This document shows, piece after piece, positions 25,351 through 34,140 of a stretch of 37,127 nt of DNA. This DNA comes from Planctomycetota bacterium. GTDB taxonomy: Bacteria; Planctomycetota; JACOTG01; JAJDCM01. Each line of letters starts with the position of its first letter. Within the stretch, counting starts at the first letter, position 1. The stretch spans positions 1 through 37,127 of the forward strand of contig JAJDCM010000022.1 in assembly GCA_029260825.1 (NCBI GenBank). The letters run 5' to 3'. The position numbers and the translations under genes were made by a program. The notes under the pieces are model-generated. The model saw only the letters and a list, made by a program, of their open reading frames with translations, was not told where the DNA came from and ran no database searches.

Positions 25351-26367
25351 ATGAACGCAACATCGACCTTATTCGCAATCTTCGCTCGATCCGCCATCTT
25401 CCTCTTGATTCTCGGCGCGGTGTCACCGAGCGTCGCCCAACCCAATCTGGGCGGGCCCGGAAGCGTCTTGATCTACCCTGTATTTGATGCGAGACCGGGA
25501 ATAAGAACCTGTATTTCCGTTACCAATACGAATCAATCCTACGTCAGGTGTGGACATGGATTTCGAGAGGGAGACATTTGTCTCTTCTATTACTACTTCT
25601 CGGCCACGACTTGCACCGTCTTTGACAGAACAGAAGAGCTCTCACCCGGGGACACCGTGACCGTCGTCGTCGACCAGCACAATCCAAACTTTGTGAACGG
25701 CTTCCTTGTCATTCAGGCCACAGACCCGGCGACCCAGTTGCCCATCGATTTCGACTTCCTCACCGGAAGCGCAACCATCGCTTCCGCGACTGCCCAGGGA
25801 GCCCTCGACAACGGGAAATGGACCTATCTTGCCTACGCCTTTGAAGGGATTGCGGCCAACCCGAATGGGAGCGACGATTGTGGCCGGAAGATTGTCACCA
25901 TGACGAGCAATTTCAATTTCGATGGGACTGACTACACGACATTCCCGGACGAGGTGATCCTCGAACACTTCGAAGGAGAGGGAACTCCTCTGACCCAGCC
26001 GGGGAACTACAAGGGGACTCTCTATCTGATGAACTCCAGCAGATTGACTGCCAATGTGAGCATGGCCGCTTGGAACAACAACTCGGTACCGGTAACGAGA
26101 AATTTTTCAACTTCCCCGTGTCTTGAGGAATATCAGCTGACTGATCTCTCTCCCGCACTGACCCAGGTAAATCTGGCGGTCGGCTACAATCCTTCCGAAC
26201 TCCGGGGAATCTCAACCGGCTGGCTCCGCCTCAACTCGACCTCGCCCCAAGCCGGTCTTCTGGGAGTGTATCGAGAGAGGCTTGCGGCTGGTGCGGCACG
26301 ATATATTGCGGGTCGTGCTCTCTCGATTCGAGGATCACGAGCAGTCACACTGACCCTCGGTCCTTGA
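25351..26367 (+). CDS. Secreted protein of unknown function
   Basis: A 338-residue exported protein with signal peptide MNATSTLFAIFARSAIFLLI to PSVAQ. The mature part begins GGPGSVLIYPVFDARPGIRT, followed by the strand CISVTNTNQSY. It is rich in beta strands and aromatic residues, with six or so cysteines that may pair after export. Glycine-rich GNYKGTLYLMN and the final RGSRAVTLTLGP complete the fold. I recall similar 'VLIYPVFDxRxG' secreted proteins in repeat-rich genomes but no named function. The start is supported by GGAG seven bases before the ATG. A truncated paralog lies immediately upstream. It converges with the metalloprotease gene 20 bp away. Confidence 0.78.
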   Translation: MNATSTLFAIFARSAIFLLILGAVSPSVAQPNLGGPGSVLIYPVFDARPGIRTCISVTNTNQSYVRCGHGFREGDICLFYYYFSATTCTVFDRTEELSPGDTVTVVVDQHNPNFVNGFLVIQATDPATQLPIDFDFLTGSATIASATAQGALDNGKWTYLAYAFEGIAANPNGSDDCGRKIVTMTSNFNFDGTDYTTFPDEVILEHFEGEGTPLTQPGNYKGTLYLMNSSRLTANVSMAAWNNNSVPVTRNFSTSPCLEEYQLTDLSPALTQVNLAVGYNPSELRGISTGWLRLNSTSPQAGLLGVYRERLAAGAARYIAGRALSIRGSRAVTLTLGP

Positions 26368-26387
26368 CGACAAGGGCAGTCATTGCT

Positions 26388-28613
26388 TTATCGAAGCCCA
26401 TCAAGATAGCGAACAAACTCTTGTTGAACAACATCGAGGTCGTGGCCTCCAAATGCGCTATCCATCGCTTCCTTGCCGGACATCCCTTCCATCAGTTTCT
26501 CGAACAGGTGTTCAAAAATGCCCTCGCTCTTGCGGCCGCCGTGTCGAAGAAAGTGAATAAATGCCCAGCCTTGAGCATAATTGATGGACGCGTTGGCATA
26601 AAACTCGCGAGGTCCATAATCAAGAAAACGCTTCAGTGGAACCAGCTTCGAACTGAAAGGGCGGAGACTCTCAACTCTCCTCATATCAACCTGCCCTTCG
26701 GCCCACTCTCCCCTCTCAATCCTGGCCAGCTCATAGTACTCGGCAAGCCCCTCGTTGAACCAGCGAGGGGCGTCTTCAACCAGCTGATCAAGATACTGGT
26801 GAAACGCTTCGTGGCGAACGGTTCGCATCATGGAATCCCGGTCCGGAAGATTCCAGATCAGAAGCTGCTTCAACATGGGACTGTAGAGACCAGCGCTATG
26901 GACCGGCACGCTCCCCATCGTTCCTTCGGCATGGGCGGAGTACCCAGCTTCTCCCGAAAACAAGTAGACGGTGAATTTGCGCTTTTCGAGCCCCCTTACC
27001 GCCTGGAGATGAATCGTGTAGCCTCGGTACGACTCCTCAAGAATCTTTGACGCCTCGATGCATGTCTGTCGATCGATATCGGAGAAGATGCGATAGTTTC
27101 GCGAATCATACCGGTGAACCTTGGTCCAGTTGGGGCCCCTGAGCGCCTTGACCAGAAGTTGATTCAACCCTTCGAGGTGGGAAGAGACAAGAGACCGTAA
27201 AAGAGCGCCATCGACGATCTCTTTGGCCTCTTCGGGTCGCCCGTGCAACAGAAGTTGGGTCGCGAGAGCGGCGTGGACGCCAGGGTCGTCGATCGCCTCG
27301 GGCAAAATGGCCCGGTACTCAACAATCGATTCCTCCCTCTTTCCGAGGGCGGAGAAAAGTGCCGCCCGGCGCAACCTCGCCTCGAGAAAACTCGGATTGA
27401 GCTGGCACACGCGTTCACAATAGATCAGCGCATCCCGGTTGTTTTCGAGCTCCATGTGGAAAAGAGCAAGAAAGAAGTTGCGAACGTCTTCAGGAAGATC
27501 CCCATCCTCAAGGCCGTTAACATACTCAATTCCTTGCCGGCATTCCTGCTGGTCAAGAAACGACCTGGCACGCACAAAAGAATGGGATCGTTGAACCTTC
27601 AGATCTCCGGGATAGGCTGGTCGGGAATCCGTTTCACCTGCGCTAATCGTGGGTTCAGGTTTTTCAAGGAGCCATCGAGGAAGGTCTTGATCAACTCGAT
27701 ACGTCTCTCTGAATTTTTTCCTCGTTGCCTGCATCGCTTCATCTAAAAGCCCCTGGATCCAGGCCGGCGCAATTTTCCCCTGGATCGTGATCTCGGTAAA
27801 CTCTCCGAGTCCGATGAAACCCGCTCGCCCATAGAGAGACTTTGGCTTTCCCGAAAAGAGGATCCTGCGCCGATTGTAATAAGCACCGACATCGCTCTTG
27901 CCAACCGAGACTTTGACGGCGTAGGATTTGCCGAGTTTTGCCGGAGAGGATTCCTTCTCGGCAACAATCTTGCTGTCGTCTCCCTTGATGTAGATGATGC
28001 GTGACGGAAGCCATTTCACCTGATTCCCCACGGTGATCTTGGGATACCCGAGAGTCACCTGAAAAGCATAATCCCCATCGACCCCCGCAAGAAGTAGGGG
28101 AACCCGAGAAGAGCTCGTGTATCGAGCATTCCCCCCATAATCCTTCCCTCTGATCTCAAGAGAATAGGGCCCCGAAAAGACCGCGGGATGCAGGTGAACC
28201 TCACCGCGCTTTGGACGCTTCCCATCCCCCCCGACAAAATCCTGGAGCTTCCCCGGCGTATAGCGAAGCTTGATTTCACCGGTTCCAGGTCGATATGACT
28301 TCAACTCCCCGGAGACCAGGTTCTTGGGATCCGGGGCCGGATGGGCGAGACCAAAGGCGCAACGAGTCATGTCTTCGACGATTTCCGTCAGACGAATACG
28401 AACGTACGCCTTGCCTTTGTGAGCTTCCAGGGTTTCATCCAGGAGAAGTCGAGCGGCCTTCCACCGGCTCCGCCCCATGAGTACCCTACATTTCTCCAGA
28501 CTCGCTTCAAACTCGACGGCTGTTGGTTCAGCCGCAAGACCCGGCATGGAGACATGGAAATAAAGATACGCGATTCCAAGGAATGCAAGAAGAAAGAGAG
28601 ATCGTGACGCCAA
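26388..28613 (-). CDS. Exported peptidase-MA-like metallopeptidase with TPR region
   Basis: A 741-residue protein starting with a signal peptide (SLFLLAFLGIAYLYF, cleavage near GLAAEP). About residues 60-330 are strand-rich and include a jelly-roll-like part with YAFQVTLGYPKIT. About residues 360-480 contain TPR-like helices (LFHMELENNRDALIYCERVC, LRRAALFSALGKREE). The C-terminal gluzincin has HEAFH at 601-605 as the zinc motif and WFNEGLAEYY with the third ligand Glu near 621, as in the peptidase MA/DUF1570 family. The start codon is TTG, set by a strong GGAGGG six bases upstream. Substrate unknown; it lies 176 bp downstream of proA and may be separately transcribed. Confidence 0.85.
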   Translation of the reverse strand: MASRSLFLLAFLGIAYLYFHVSMPGLAAEPTAVEFEASLEKCRVLMGRSRWKAARLLLDETLEAHKGKAYVRIRLTEIVEDMTRCAFGLAHPAPDPKNLVSGELKSYRPGTGEIKLRYTPGKLQDFVGGDGKRPKRGEVHLHPAVFSGPYSLEIRGKDYGGNARYTSSSRVPLLLAGVDGDYAFQVTLGYPKITVGNQVKWLPSRIIYIKGDDSKIVAEKESSPAKLGKSYAVKVSVGKSDVGAYYNRRRILFSGKPKSLYGRAGFIGLGEFTEITIQGKIAPAWIQGLLDEAMQATRKKFRETYRVDQDLPRWLLEKPEPTISAGETDSRPAYPGDLKVQRSHSFVRARSFLDQQECRQGIEYVNGLEDGDLPEDVRNFFLALFHMELENNRDALIYCERVCQLNPSFLEARLRRAALFSALGKREESIVEYRAILPEAIDDPGVHAALATQLLLHGRPEEAKEIVDGALLRSLVSSHLEGLNQLLVKALRGPNWTKVHRYDSRNYRIFSDIDRQTCIEASKILEESYRGYTIHLQAVRGLEKRKFTVYLFSGEAGYSAHAEGTMGSVPVHSAGLYSPMLKQLLIWNLPDRDSMMRTVRHEAFHQYLDQLVEDAPRWFNEGLAEYYELARIERGEWAEGQVDMRRVESLRPFSSKLVPLKRFLDYGPREFYANASINYAQGWAFIHFLRHGGRKSEGIFEHLFEKLMEGMSGKEAMDSAFGGHDLDVVQQEFVRYLDGLR

Positions 28614-28789
28614 AGTAACCCTCCTATTCTCAGAGACTCAGCGAAGCCCTGAATATAACGAGGAATACTCACGTTGGGAACAAGAGTTCCGGCGATAGAC
28701 CCGAAAAGAAGTTCCTCAATTCGCTTGCTGTCTCGGGCTAGAGATTCTCCGGGGACACCGAGATATCCATTCTCGTTGATCCACCAGGC

Positions 28790-30073
28790 TCACCTCGTGT
28801 GCCCGTCTCCGCGAACCAGATAGCGCTGGGTCGTTAGCTCCTCGAGCCCCATGGGGCCGTAGGCGTGAATCCTTGAGGTGCTGATCCCGATCTCCGCCCC
28901 GAGGCCGAGCTGAAAGCCGTCGTTGAACCGTGTCGAGGCATTGATCAGAACGCAAGAACTGTGAACTCGCCGGGCGAAGAACTCCTGATGATCTTCACTT
29001 CGGGAAAGGATGACATCGGTATGATTCGATCCATATTCGTTGATATGGTCGATAGCACCAGGGAGGCCGGAAACCACACGAATCGCTACGATCAAGTCGA
29101 GAAACTCGCGGCCCCAATCCTCCGGGGAAGCCGGCACCGCCGTAGAACCAAAACCCAACACCTGAGCATCCCCTCGAACCTCGACTCCCTCCCTTGCAAA
29201 ACGATCTAACAGACGAGGAACAATCTTCGGGGCGATCGCTTGATGAACCAGAATCGCCTCCGCAGAGTTGCACGTCGCCGGAGCCGATGTCTTCGCGGTA
29301 ACGCACACCGAAATGGCACTCTCCACATCAACATCTTCATCGACATAGATGTGACAGACCCCGTGAAAATGCTGAACCGTGGGGATTCGCGAGTACTCAT
29401 GAACAAACCGAATCAGCTCGCTCCCGCCTCGTGGAATGACGAGATCAATGCATTGATCTTCGGCAAGAAGGTCCATCAACTGAGAACGATCGGAGAAGGT
29501 CAAACAATGGAGGGAGGCCTCTGGTAGATCGCAGCAGCGAAGGGATTCGGAAATAAGAGCAGCAAGAGCCCGATTGGAATGATGGGCTTCTTTCCCTCCC
29601 TTCAAGAGACACGCATTACCCGCCTTGAAGCAAAGAGCAAACGCGTCCACCGTAACATTGGGGCGTGCCTCGTAGATCATGAGAATCACCCCGAGCGGAC
29701 AGCGCACCTTCTTCACGTTCAAACCACTGGGAACCGAAATATCTTTGGTGACAGTCCCCACTGGATCTTCCAGTGCCGCCACTGATCGCACGCCCGCCGC
29801 CATCTGGCGAATCGAAGCCTCGTCAAGAGCCAAGCGCTGCAGTTTCGCTTGCCCAAGACCAACTGACTTCGCCGCCTCAAGGTCTTTCTGATTCGCGGAC
29901 AGGATGGACGGAAGCCGCCCCTCGATTCGATCAGCAAGATCAAGAAGGCAACGATTCTTGATCTCTGTTGAAACGTGAGCAAGCTCTCGCGACGCTTGAA
30001 GCGCCGAACGAGCCATCGAAGTAGCCGAGATCATCGTATCGGACTCATCTACACTCATGACATCCTCTTCCAT
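28790..30073 (-). CDS. proA: Glutamate-5-semialdehyde dehydrogenase (gamma-glutamyl phosphate reductase)
   Basis: A 427-residue ProA. It reduces gamma-glutamyl phosphate to glutamate semialdehyde with NADPH, the second step of proline synthesis. Landmarks are CPLGVILMIYEARPNVTVDA, FKAGNACLLKGGKEA (cofactor site), catalytic Cys268 in SAPATCNSAEAILVH, and GLGAEIGISTSRIHAYGPMGLEEL near the end. Length and order match the family fully. The start codon overlaps the stop of proB by one base (TAATG, 30071-30075), giving translational coupling. A later Met at residue 6 is a possible alternative start. Last gene of the argR-proB-proA unit. Confidence 0.97.
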   Translation of the reverse strand: MEEDVMSVDESDTMISATSMARSALQASRELAHVSTEIKNRCLLDLADRIEGRLPSILSANQKDLEAAKSVGLGQAKLQRLALDEASIRQMAAGVRSVAALEDPVGTVTKDISVPSGLNVKKVRCPLGVILMIYEARPNVTVDAFALCFKAGNACLLKGGKEAHHSNRALAALISESLRCCDLPEASLHCLTFSDRSQLMDLLAEDQCIDLVIPRGGSELIRFVHEYSRIPTVQHFHGVCHIYVDEDVDVESAISVCVTAKTSAPATCNSAEAILVHQAIAPKIVPRLLDRFAREGVEVRGDAQVLGFGSTAVPASPEDWGREFLDLIVAIRVVSGLPGAIDHINEYGSNHTDVILSRSEDHQEFFARRVHSSCVLINASTRFNDGFQLGLGAEIGISTSRIHAYGPMGLEELTTQRYLVRGDGHTR

Positions 30074-31221
30074 TACAAGACAACCAGGTCCTCGCGATGA
30101 ACGATCGCACTGATGTACTCATACCCCAGAACCTCCTTGAACTCGGAGGCCTGGCGCCCTTGCATCCTGCGAATTTCTTCGGATCCGTACGAAGTAAGAC
30201 CAACCGCAACCACCCCTCCATCCAGCCCGCAGATGTCGACTCGAGCTCCCATTGAGAATAGCTCCCGCACTTCGACCAACCCGGACGGAAGAAGGCTTGC
30301 TCCATTCTGAATGATCGCCTTCTTTGCTCCATCGTCAACCACAAGTGCACCGAGGCTTCGGCTCCGAACCGCAATCCACCTCTTTCTTGAAGCGATGCGA
30401 GAAGGGCGAGGGACAAAGAACGTGCCGTGTGGATCACCCGCCACAATCCGAGAAAGAAGACCAGGTTCTCTCCCGCTTGCAATTACCGTGGGAACTCCCC
30501 AATCAGTGGCAAGCCTCGCCGCGGAGATTTTGGCCCCCATGCCTCCAACCCCCGATTCACTCCGTTCCGAGCTCACATGAACCGAGACATCTTCGTCCGG
30601 TTCAACCCGCTCCAGAACGGGACCCTTTCCCCTCTCCTTGAGAACCCCGGGAACCCGACTGAAAAGAACGAGAAGGTCGGCTGAAACCAGACTCGTGACG
30701 AGTGCAGCCAGGTGATCGTTGTCTCCCACCTTGCTCTCATCGTCAGACAGCGCATCGTTCTCGTTGATAATGGGGACAACTCCATTCTGGAGCAATGTCG
30801 AGAGAGTATGTCTCGCCGATACGAAACGACGTCGATTCTCCACATCCTCCGCCGTCAAGAGAAGCTGGGCAACGGAAAGACCATGTTCCTGAAAGAACCG
30901 GGAAAAGATCGAAAGAAGACGAGGTTGACCAATCGAAGCCGCAGTCTGCCGCTCCACAACTCGAACCGGTGGGCTAGTAGCGCCCATCGCTCGATATCCC
31001 GCAGCGACCGCCCCCGAAACGACGAGCACCGGCTCCAGATTCGCTAGGCGAAGCTCGGCTACTTCATCAACGAGACGGGCTATGACGCCAAGCTGCAATC
31101 GCCCCCCGTCCGCAATCACCGCACTCCCGACCTTGATGACTGGACGCCGGACGGAGCAAGAGCTCTCTCGATTCATGGATGCGCGACCAGGCTTCCCAGG
31201 TATTGAACTATCTTGTGCCAC
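30073..31221 (-). CDS. proB: Glutamate 5-kinase with PUA domain
   Basis: ProB phosphorylates glutamate on the gamma carboxylate with ATP, the committed and usually proline-inhibited step of proline synthesis. The kinase domain shows RPVIKVGSAVIADGG, LVVSGAVAAGYRAMG, VVPIINENDALSDDE and VGGMGAKISAARLATDWG. The PUA domain follows, with SLGALVVDDGAKKAI and VAVGLTSYGSEEI. The frame is open to an ATG at 31245, which would overlap argR by 38 bp. The GTG at 31221 has GGAAAG five bases upstream, inside the argR end, and is preferred; ATG 31176 lacks a ribosome site. Coupled to proA by TAATG. Confidence 0.95.
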   Translation of the reverse strand: MAQDSSIPGKPGRASMNRESSCSVRRPVIKVGSAVIADGGRLQLGVIARLVDEVAELRLANLEPVLVVSGAVAAGYRAMGATSPPVRVVERQTAASIGQPRLLSIFSRFFQEHGLSVAQLLLTAEDVENRRRFVSARHTLSTLLQNGVVPIINENDALSDDESKVGDNDHLAALVTSLVSADLLVLFSRVPGVLKERGKGPVLERVEPDEDVSVHVSSERSESGVGGMGAKISAARLATDWGVPTVIASGREPGLLSRIVAGDPHGTFFVPRPSRIASRKRWIAVRSRSLGALVVDDGAKKAIIQNGASLLPSGLVEVRELFSMGARVDICGLDGGVVAVGLTSYGSEEIRRMQGRQASEFKEVLGYEYISAIVHREDLVVL

Positions 31222-31654
31222 TGCTCTTTCCAAACCACTGCTCAAGACGACTCTGAGCGAACCTCTGCTGTCGTTGAGTTCCGGTCGCTACGAAGACCGT
31301 ATCGTCGCCAGCGAGTGTCCCGACAATTGACGGGTCTTTCTTACTGTCAATATGCACCGCTACTGCCTGAGCCTGCCCCACCCCGGTTCGAACAACCATG
31401 AGATTCGGCCCGCACACCTCGCAAGACAGAACAAAGCCTCGATACTCAACCGCGCCCTGGTACGGGGCCACAGGTACGATGTATCGCCCCCCCTCCTTCT
31501 TGATGCCAAGCTCCGCCAGATCTCGACTGAGCGTCGATTGATCGATGCCCACCCCCTCCTCTTTCAAAGCGGATAGGAGCCCGGACTGTCCCGTCATGGT
31601 TCCGGTTGAGACCAAGCGACGAATTGCGACCTGTCGTGTCTTTTTATCAGCCAT
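31208..31654 (-). CDS. argR: Arginine repressor ArgR
   Basis: ArgR represses arginine synthesis genes when arginine is bound. The N-terminal winged helix holds TGQSGLLSALKEEGVGIDQS and STLSRDLAELGIKKEGGRYI, the classic SRDL recognition element. The C-terminal core has VLSCEVCGPNLMVVRTGVGQA and GTLAGDDTVFVAT, where GDDT forms the arginine pocket between subunits. The ATG at 31654 (MADKKTRQVAIR) is preferred to 31708, as it starts at the family border and leaves the upstream AT-rich operator free. Its end overlaps proB by 14 bp, so argR is the first gene of a proBA unit. The usual partners of argR are arginine genes, so this pairing is unusual. Confidence 0.94.
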   Translation of the reverse strand: MADKKTRQVAIRRLVSTGTMTGQSGLLSALKEEGVGIDQSTLSRDLAELGIKKEGGRYIVPVAPYQGAVEYRGFVLSCEVCGPNLMVVRTGVGQAQAVAVHIDSKKDPSIVGTLAGDDTVFVATGTQRQQRFAQSRLEQWFGKSSGTR

Positions 31655-31666
31655 TCCATCACAATT

Positions 31667-31699
31667 GCATATTATGCCACATATATCAACATAATATGT
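31667..31699. promoter_or_regulatory. Two ARG-box-like palindromes before argR
   Basis: GCATATTATGC (31667-31677) and ACATAATATGT (31689-31699) are near-symmetrical 11-bp sites whose centres are 22 bp apart. Two AT-rich boxes about 21 bp apart is the usual layout of ArgR operators, and the TGCAT/ATGC arms are close to the TGAAT/ATTCA arms of the known box. They sit 13-45 bp before the argR ATG, so self-repression is likely. Inferred, not shown. Confidence 0.55.
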
Positions 31700-31883
31700 A
31701 AATATCAATCAAATCAGGGAGACTCATCTTTTCCCGGCGAACCCCTTGAGTGAGGAGGAAGACTGACCTTTCACACTTCGAATGCCTATTTCCGGGGCCT
31801 CAACGCCCCTTCGAACCGTTACGGATTACCCACGTTAGGCATCTACCTGAGATAAGTCCGGCCTCCCAACAAACAAGACAGGC

Positions 31884-31912
31884 TTGCACACAACCTTATT
31901 TTGGCTTAGGAT
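31884..31912 (+). promoter_or_regulatory. Sigma70-like promoter for the haloperoxidase-like gene
   Basis: TTGCAC (31884-31889) and TAGGAT (31907-31912) are separated by 17 bases, the best spacing, each matching four of six consensus positions. The expected start of transcription leaves a leader of about 115 bases before the ATG at 32035. Confidence 0.45.
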
Positions 31913-32018
31913 TTACAGTCCGCAGCCAAAAGGTCCGCGAGTCGTGAGATGGGAATTCCATCTGGGTAGGATCCAAAAGGAATTTCAGGGTTCACCACTC
32001 GGGGCTTTCCAAATCAAC

Positions 32019-32027
32019 AAGGAGGTG
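32019..32027 (+). promoter_or_regulatory. Strong ribosome binding site AAGGAGGTG
   Basis: A full anti-16S match seven bases before the ATG at 32035. It settles the start and suggests high expression. Confidence 0.75.
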
Positions 32028-32034
32028 TGAAATC

Positions 32035-34047
32035 ATGTTCTCAGACCGCTCAGGAGCACCGGCACATCGGCACTCCCGGGTCGCTCGTGCGGCCCTCGTA
32101 GTCTTCTTCAGTCTGGCCCTTTTCCCGACGCTGGCCGCCGCGCAACATTCCATTGCCCGGCAGTGGAATGACCTCCTTCTGGGAGCCATCCGGGTTGACT
32201 TCGCACGCCCAACGGTGCATGCCCGCAATCTATTCCACACTTCGATTGCCATGTGGGACGGCTGGGCTGCCTATGACCTGGATTCACGGGGTTACCTGAC
32301 CACCGAAAAGCACACGGCGGTCGATGTTGCCGCAGCGCGCGCAGAGACGATCAGCTTCGCCAGCTACCGGATTCTCTCCAGTCGATTCGCCACCTCCCCC
32401 GGATCGGTTGCGTCACTCCAGTCGTTCGACGACAAGATGGATAACCTTGGCTATGATCGCATGTTCGTCTCGACGGTAGGCGACGCGCCGGCGGCACTCG
32501 GAAATCGAATTGCAGCTACCGTACTCGCCTTTGGCGACGCGGACAACTCCAACGAGATGAACGACTACGCGAATCAGTTTTTCTCGGAAGTCAACGATCC
32601 GCTCCTTCCGGCTTTCCCGGGGAATCCCGACATCACCGATGCCAATCGCTGGCAACCCCTTGCCCTGGAGTTCACCAAGGATCAAGCCTGCAACCCGATC
32701 CCCGGTGGCTTCCCAGGATTCCTGGGCCCGGAGTGGGGACAGGTAACGTCCTTTGCTCTCGATGCTGCTGATCGGACCATCTATCAGCGCGATTCGTTCG
32801 ATTACTGGGTCTTCCACGATCCCGGCGCACCCCCGTTGATCGGCACGGCTACCGACGAGGATTACAAAAAGGGCTTCGAGATGGTTGTTGCCTGGTCATC
32901 TCATCTGGATCCGAGTGATAACGTCATGATTGACATTTCACCGGCTTCCCTGGGCAATAGTCCACTCCCCGGCGTGAATGATGCGGACACTTACTATGAT
33001 TTCTTCAACGGAGGAGACTCGGGGCAGGGCTATACATTGAACCCGGTCACGGGCATGCCTTACACCCCTCAAATGGTTCCTCGGGGAGACTATGGGCGAG
33101 TACTCGCCGAGTTCTGGGCCGACGGTCCGGACTCGGAAACTCCGCCAGGTCACTGGTTCGTGATTGCCAACGAGACGGTCTCGGACAACCCGGCCACGGT
33201 GAAATCAATTCGCGGTCAGGGCCCCGTCCTCGACGATCTGGAATGGGATGTGAAGCTCTACTTTGCTCTTGCCGGAGCAATGCATGATTGCGCCGTATCG
33301 GCCTGGGGCATCAAGGGCTGGTACGACTATATCCGTCCAGTCTCGGCGATCCGATACATGGCGGATCAAGGGCAATCCTCCAATCAACTCATGCCATCTT
33401 ATGATCCGGACGGGATCCGACTTTACCCCGGACTGATCGAGCTCGTAACTCTTGCTAGCACGGCTCCAGGCGAACGGCATGAGCACCTTGCCGGAGAAGA
33501 AGACAAGATTGCCTTCTTTTCCTGGAGAGGCCCTGACTACATCACCAACCCGGAAACGGACGAAAGCGGGGTGGGCTGGATCCTTGCCGAAAATTGGTGG
33601 CCTTATCAACGCCCCAGCTTCGTGACACCTCCATTTGCAGGCTACATTTCGGGACACAGTACCTTCAGTCGCGCAGCCGCGGAGCTTCTCACCCGCTTCA
33701 CCGGGTCACCGTATTTTCCAGGTGGAATCGGCGAATTCGTTTGCCCGATGAACGATTTCCTTGTGTTTGAAGACGGGCCGAGCATGGACATCACGTTGCA
33801 GTGGGCGTCCTACTATGACGCTTCTGACCAAACGAGTCTTTCCCGCATCTGGGGAGGAATCCATCCGCCAGCGGATGATCTTCCCGGTCGAATCATCGGA
33901 GAGAAAATCGGCAAGAAGGCGTTCCAAAAATCCCTTCTCTACTTCTCGAATCGAGCCACCGTTCCAACCACATCGGAATGGGGATTGATCCTGTTCGGCG
34001 CGTTGATGGTGCTTGTCGGCGGAGGAATGATCTGGCGTCGCATGTAG
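32035..34047 (+). CDS. Vanadium-haloperoxidase/PAP2-like enzyme with IPTL-CTERM tail
   Basis: A 670-residue exported protein. The signal peptide ends in LAAAQ. The haloperoxidase-like body shows MHDCAVSAWGIKGWYDYIRP and VSAIRYMADQGQ, the vanadate/phosphate-binding SGHST at residues 539-543, and IWGGIHPPADDLPGR with a further His. This is the vanadium-dependent haloperoxidase/type 2 acid phosphatase superfamily; whether it oxidises halide or cleaves phosphate cannot be told. Residues 643-670 (VPTTSEWGLILFGALMVLVG, then GGMIWRRM) form an IPTL-CTERM sorting signal: Pro-Thr, SEWG, membrane helix, RR end. The product is therefore probably processed at the surface. It is a single-gene transcript with its own promoter and terminator. 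Confidence 0.88.
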   Translation: MFSDRSGAPAHRHSRVARAALVVFFSLALFPTLAAAQHSIARQWNDLLLGAIRVDFARPTVHARNLFHTSIAMWDGWAAYDLDSRGYLTTEKHTAVDVAAARAETISFASYRILSSRFATSPGSVASLQSFDDKMDNLGYDRMFVSTVGDAPAALGNRIAATVLAFGDADNSNEMNDYANQFFSEVNDPLLPAFPGNPDITDANRWQPLALEFTKDQACNPIPGGFPGFLGPEWGQVTSFALDAADRTIYQRDSFDYWVFHDPGAPPLIGTATDEDYKKGFEMVVAWSSHLDPSDNVMIDISPASLGNSPLPGVNDADTYYDFFNGGDSGQGYTLNPVTGMPYTPQMVPRGDYGRVLAEFWADGPDSETPPGHWFVIANETVSDNPATVKSIRGQGPVLDDLEWDVKLYFALAGAMHDCAVSAWGIKGWYDYIRPVSAIRYMADQGQSSNQLMPSYDPDGIRLYPGLIELVTLASTAPGERHEHLAGEEDKIAFFSWRGPDYITNPETDESGVGWILAENWWPYQRPSFVTPPFAGYISGHSTFSRAAAELLTRFTGSPYFPGGIGEFVCPMNDFLVFEDGPSMDITLQWASYYDASDQTSLSRIWGGIHPPADDLPGRIIGEKIGKKAFQKSLLYFSNRATVPTTSEWGLILFGALMVLVGGGMIWRRM

Positions 34048-34075
34048 AAAACCTACTCTGTTGAGACCTGCCCCC

Positions 34076-34111
34076 AAAGAGCTCCGGATTGACTTCGGAG
34101 CTCTTTTTTTT
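34076..34111 (+). terminator. Rho-independent terminator
   Basis: An 11-bp perfect stem (AAAGAGCTCCG with CGGAGCTCTTT) around a 9-base loop runs into a T tract. It begins 29 bp after the stop of the haloperoxidase-like gene. The A/T tracts on both sides would also let it end transcription of the opposing gene that stops at 34141. Confidence 0.88.
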
Positions 34112-34140
34112 GCCCCGCGCCAACTCTTGACGGAAATCAA

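Larger units (their letters stand above)
31709..32034. other. Divergent intergenic region before the haloperoxidase-like gene
   Basis: Between the argR operator and the + strand gene at 32035. It contains the promoter given separately and nothing else I recognise. The AT-rich argR control region lies at the left edge. Confidence 0.4.
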
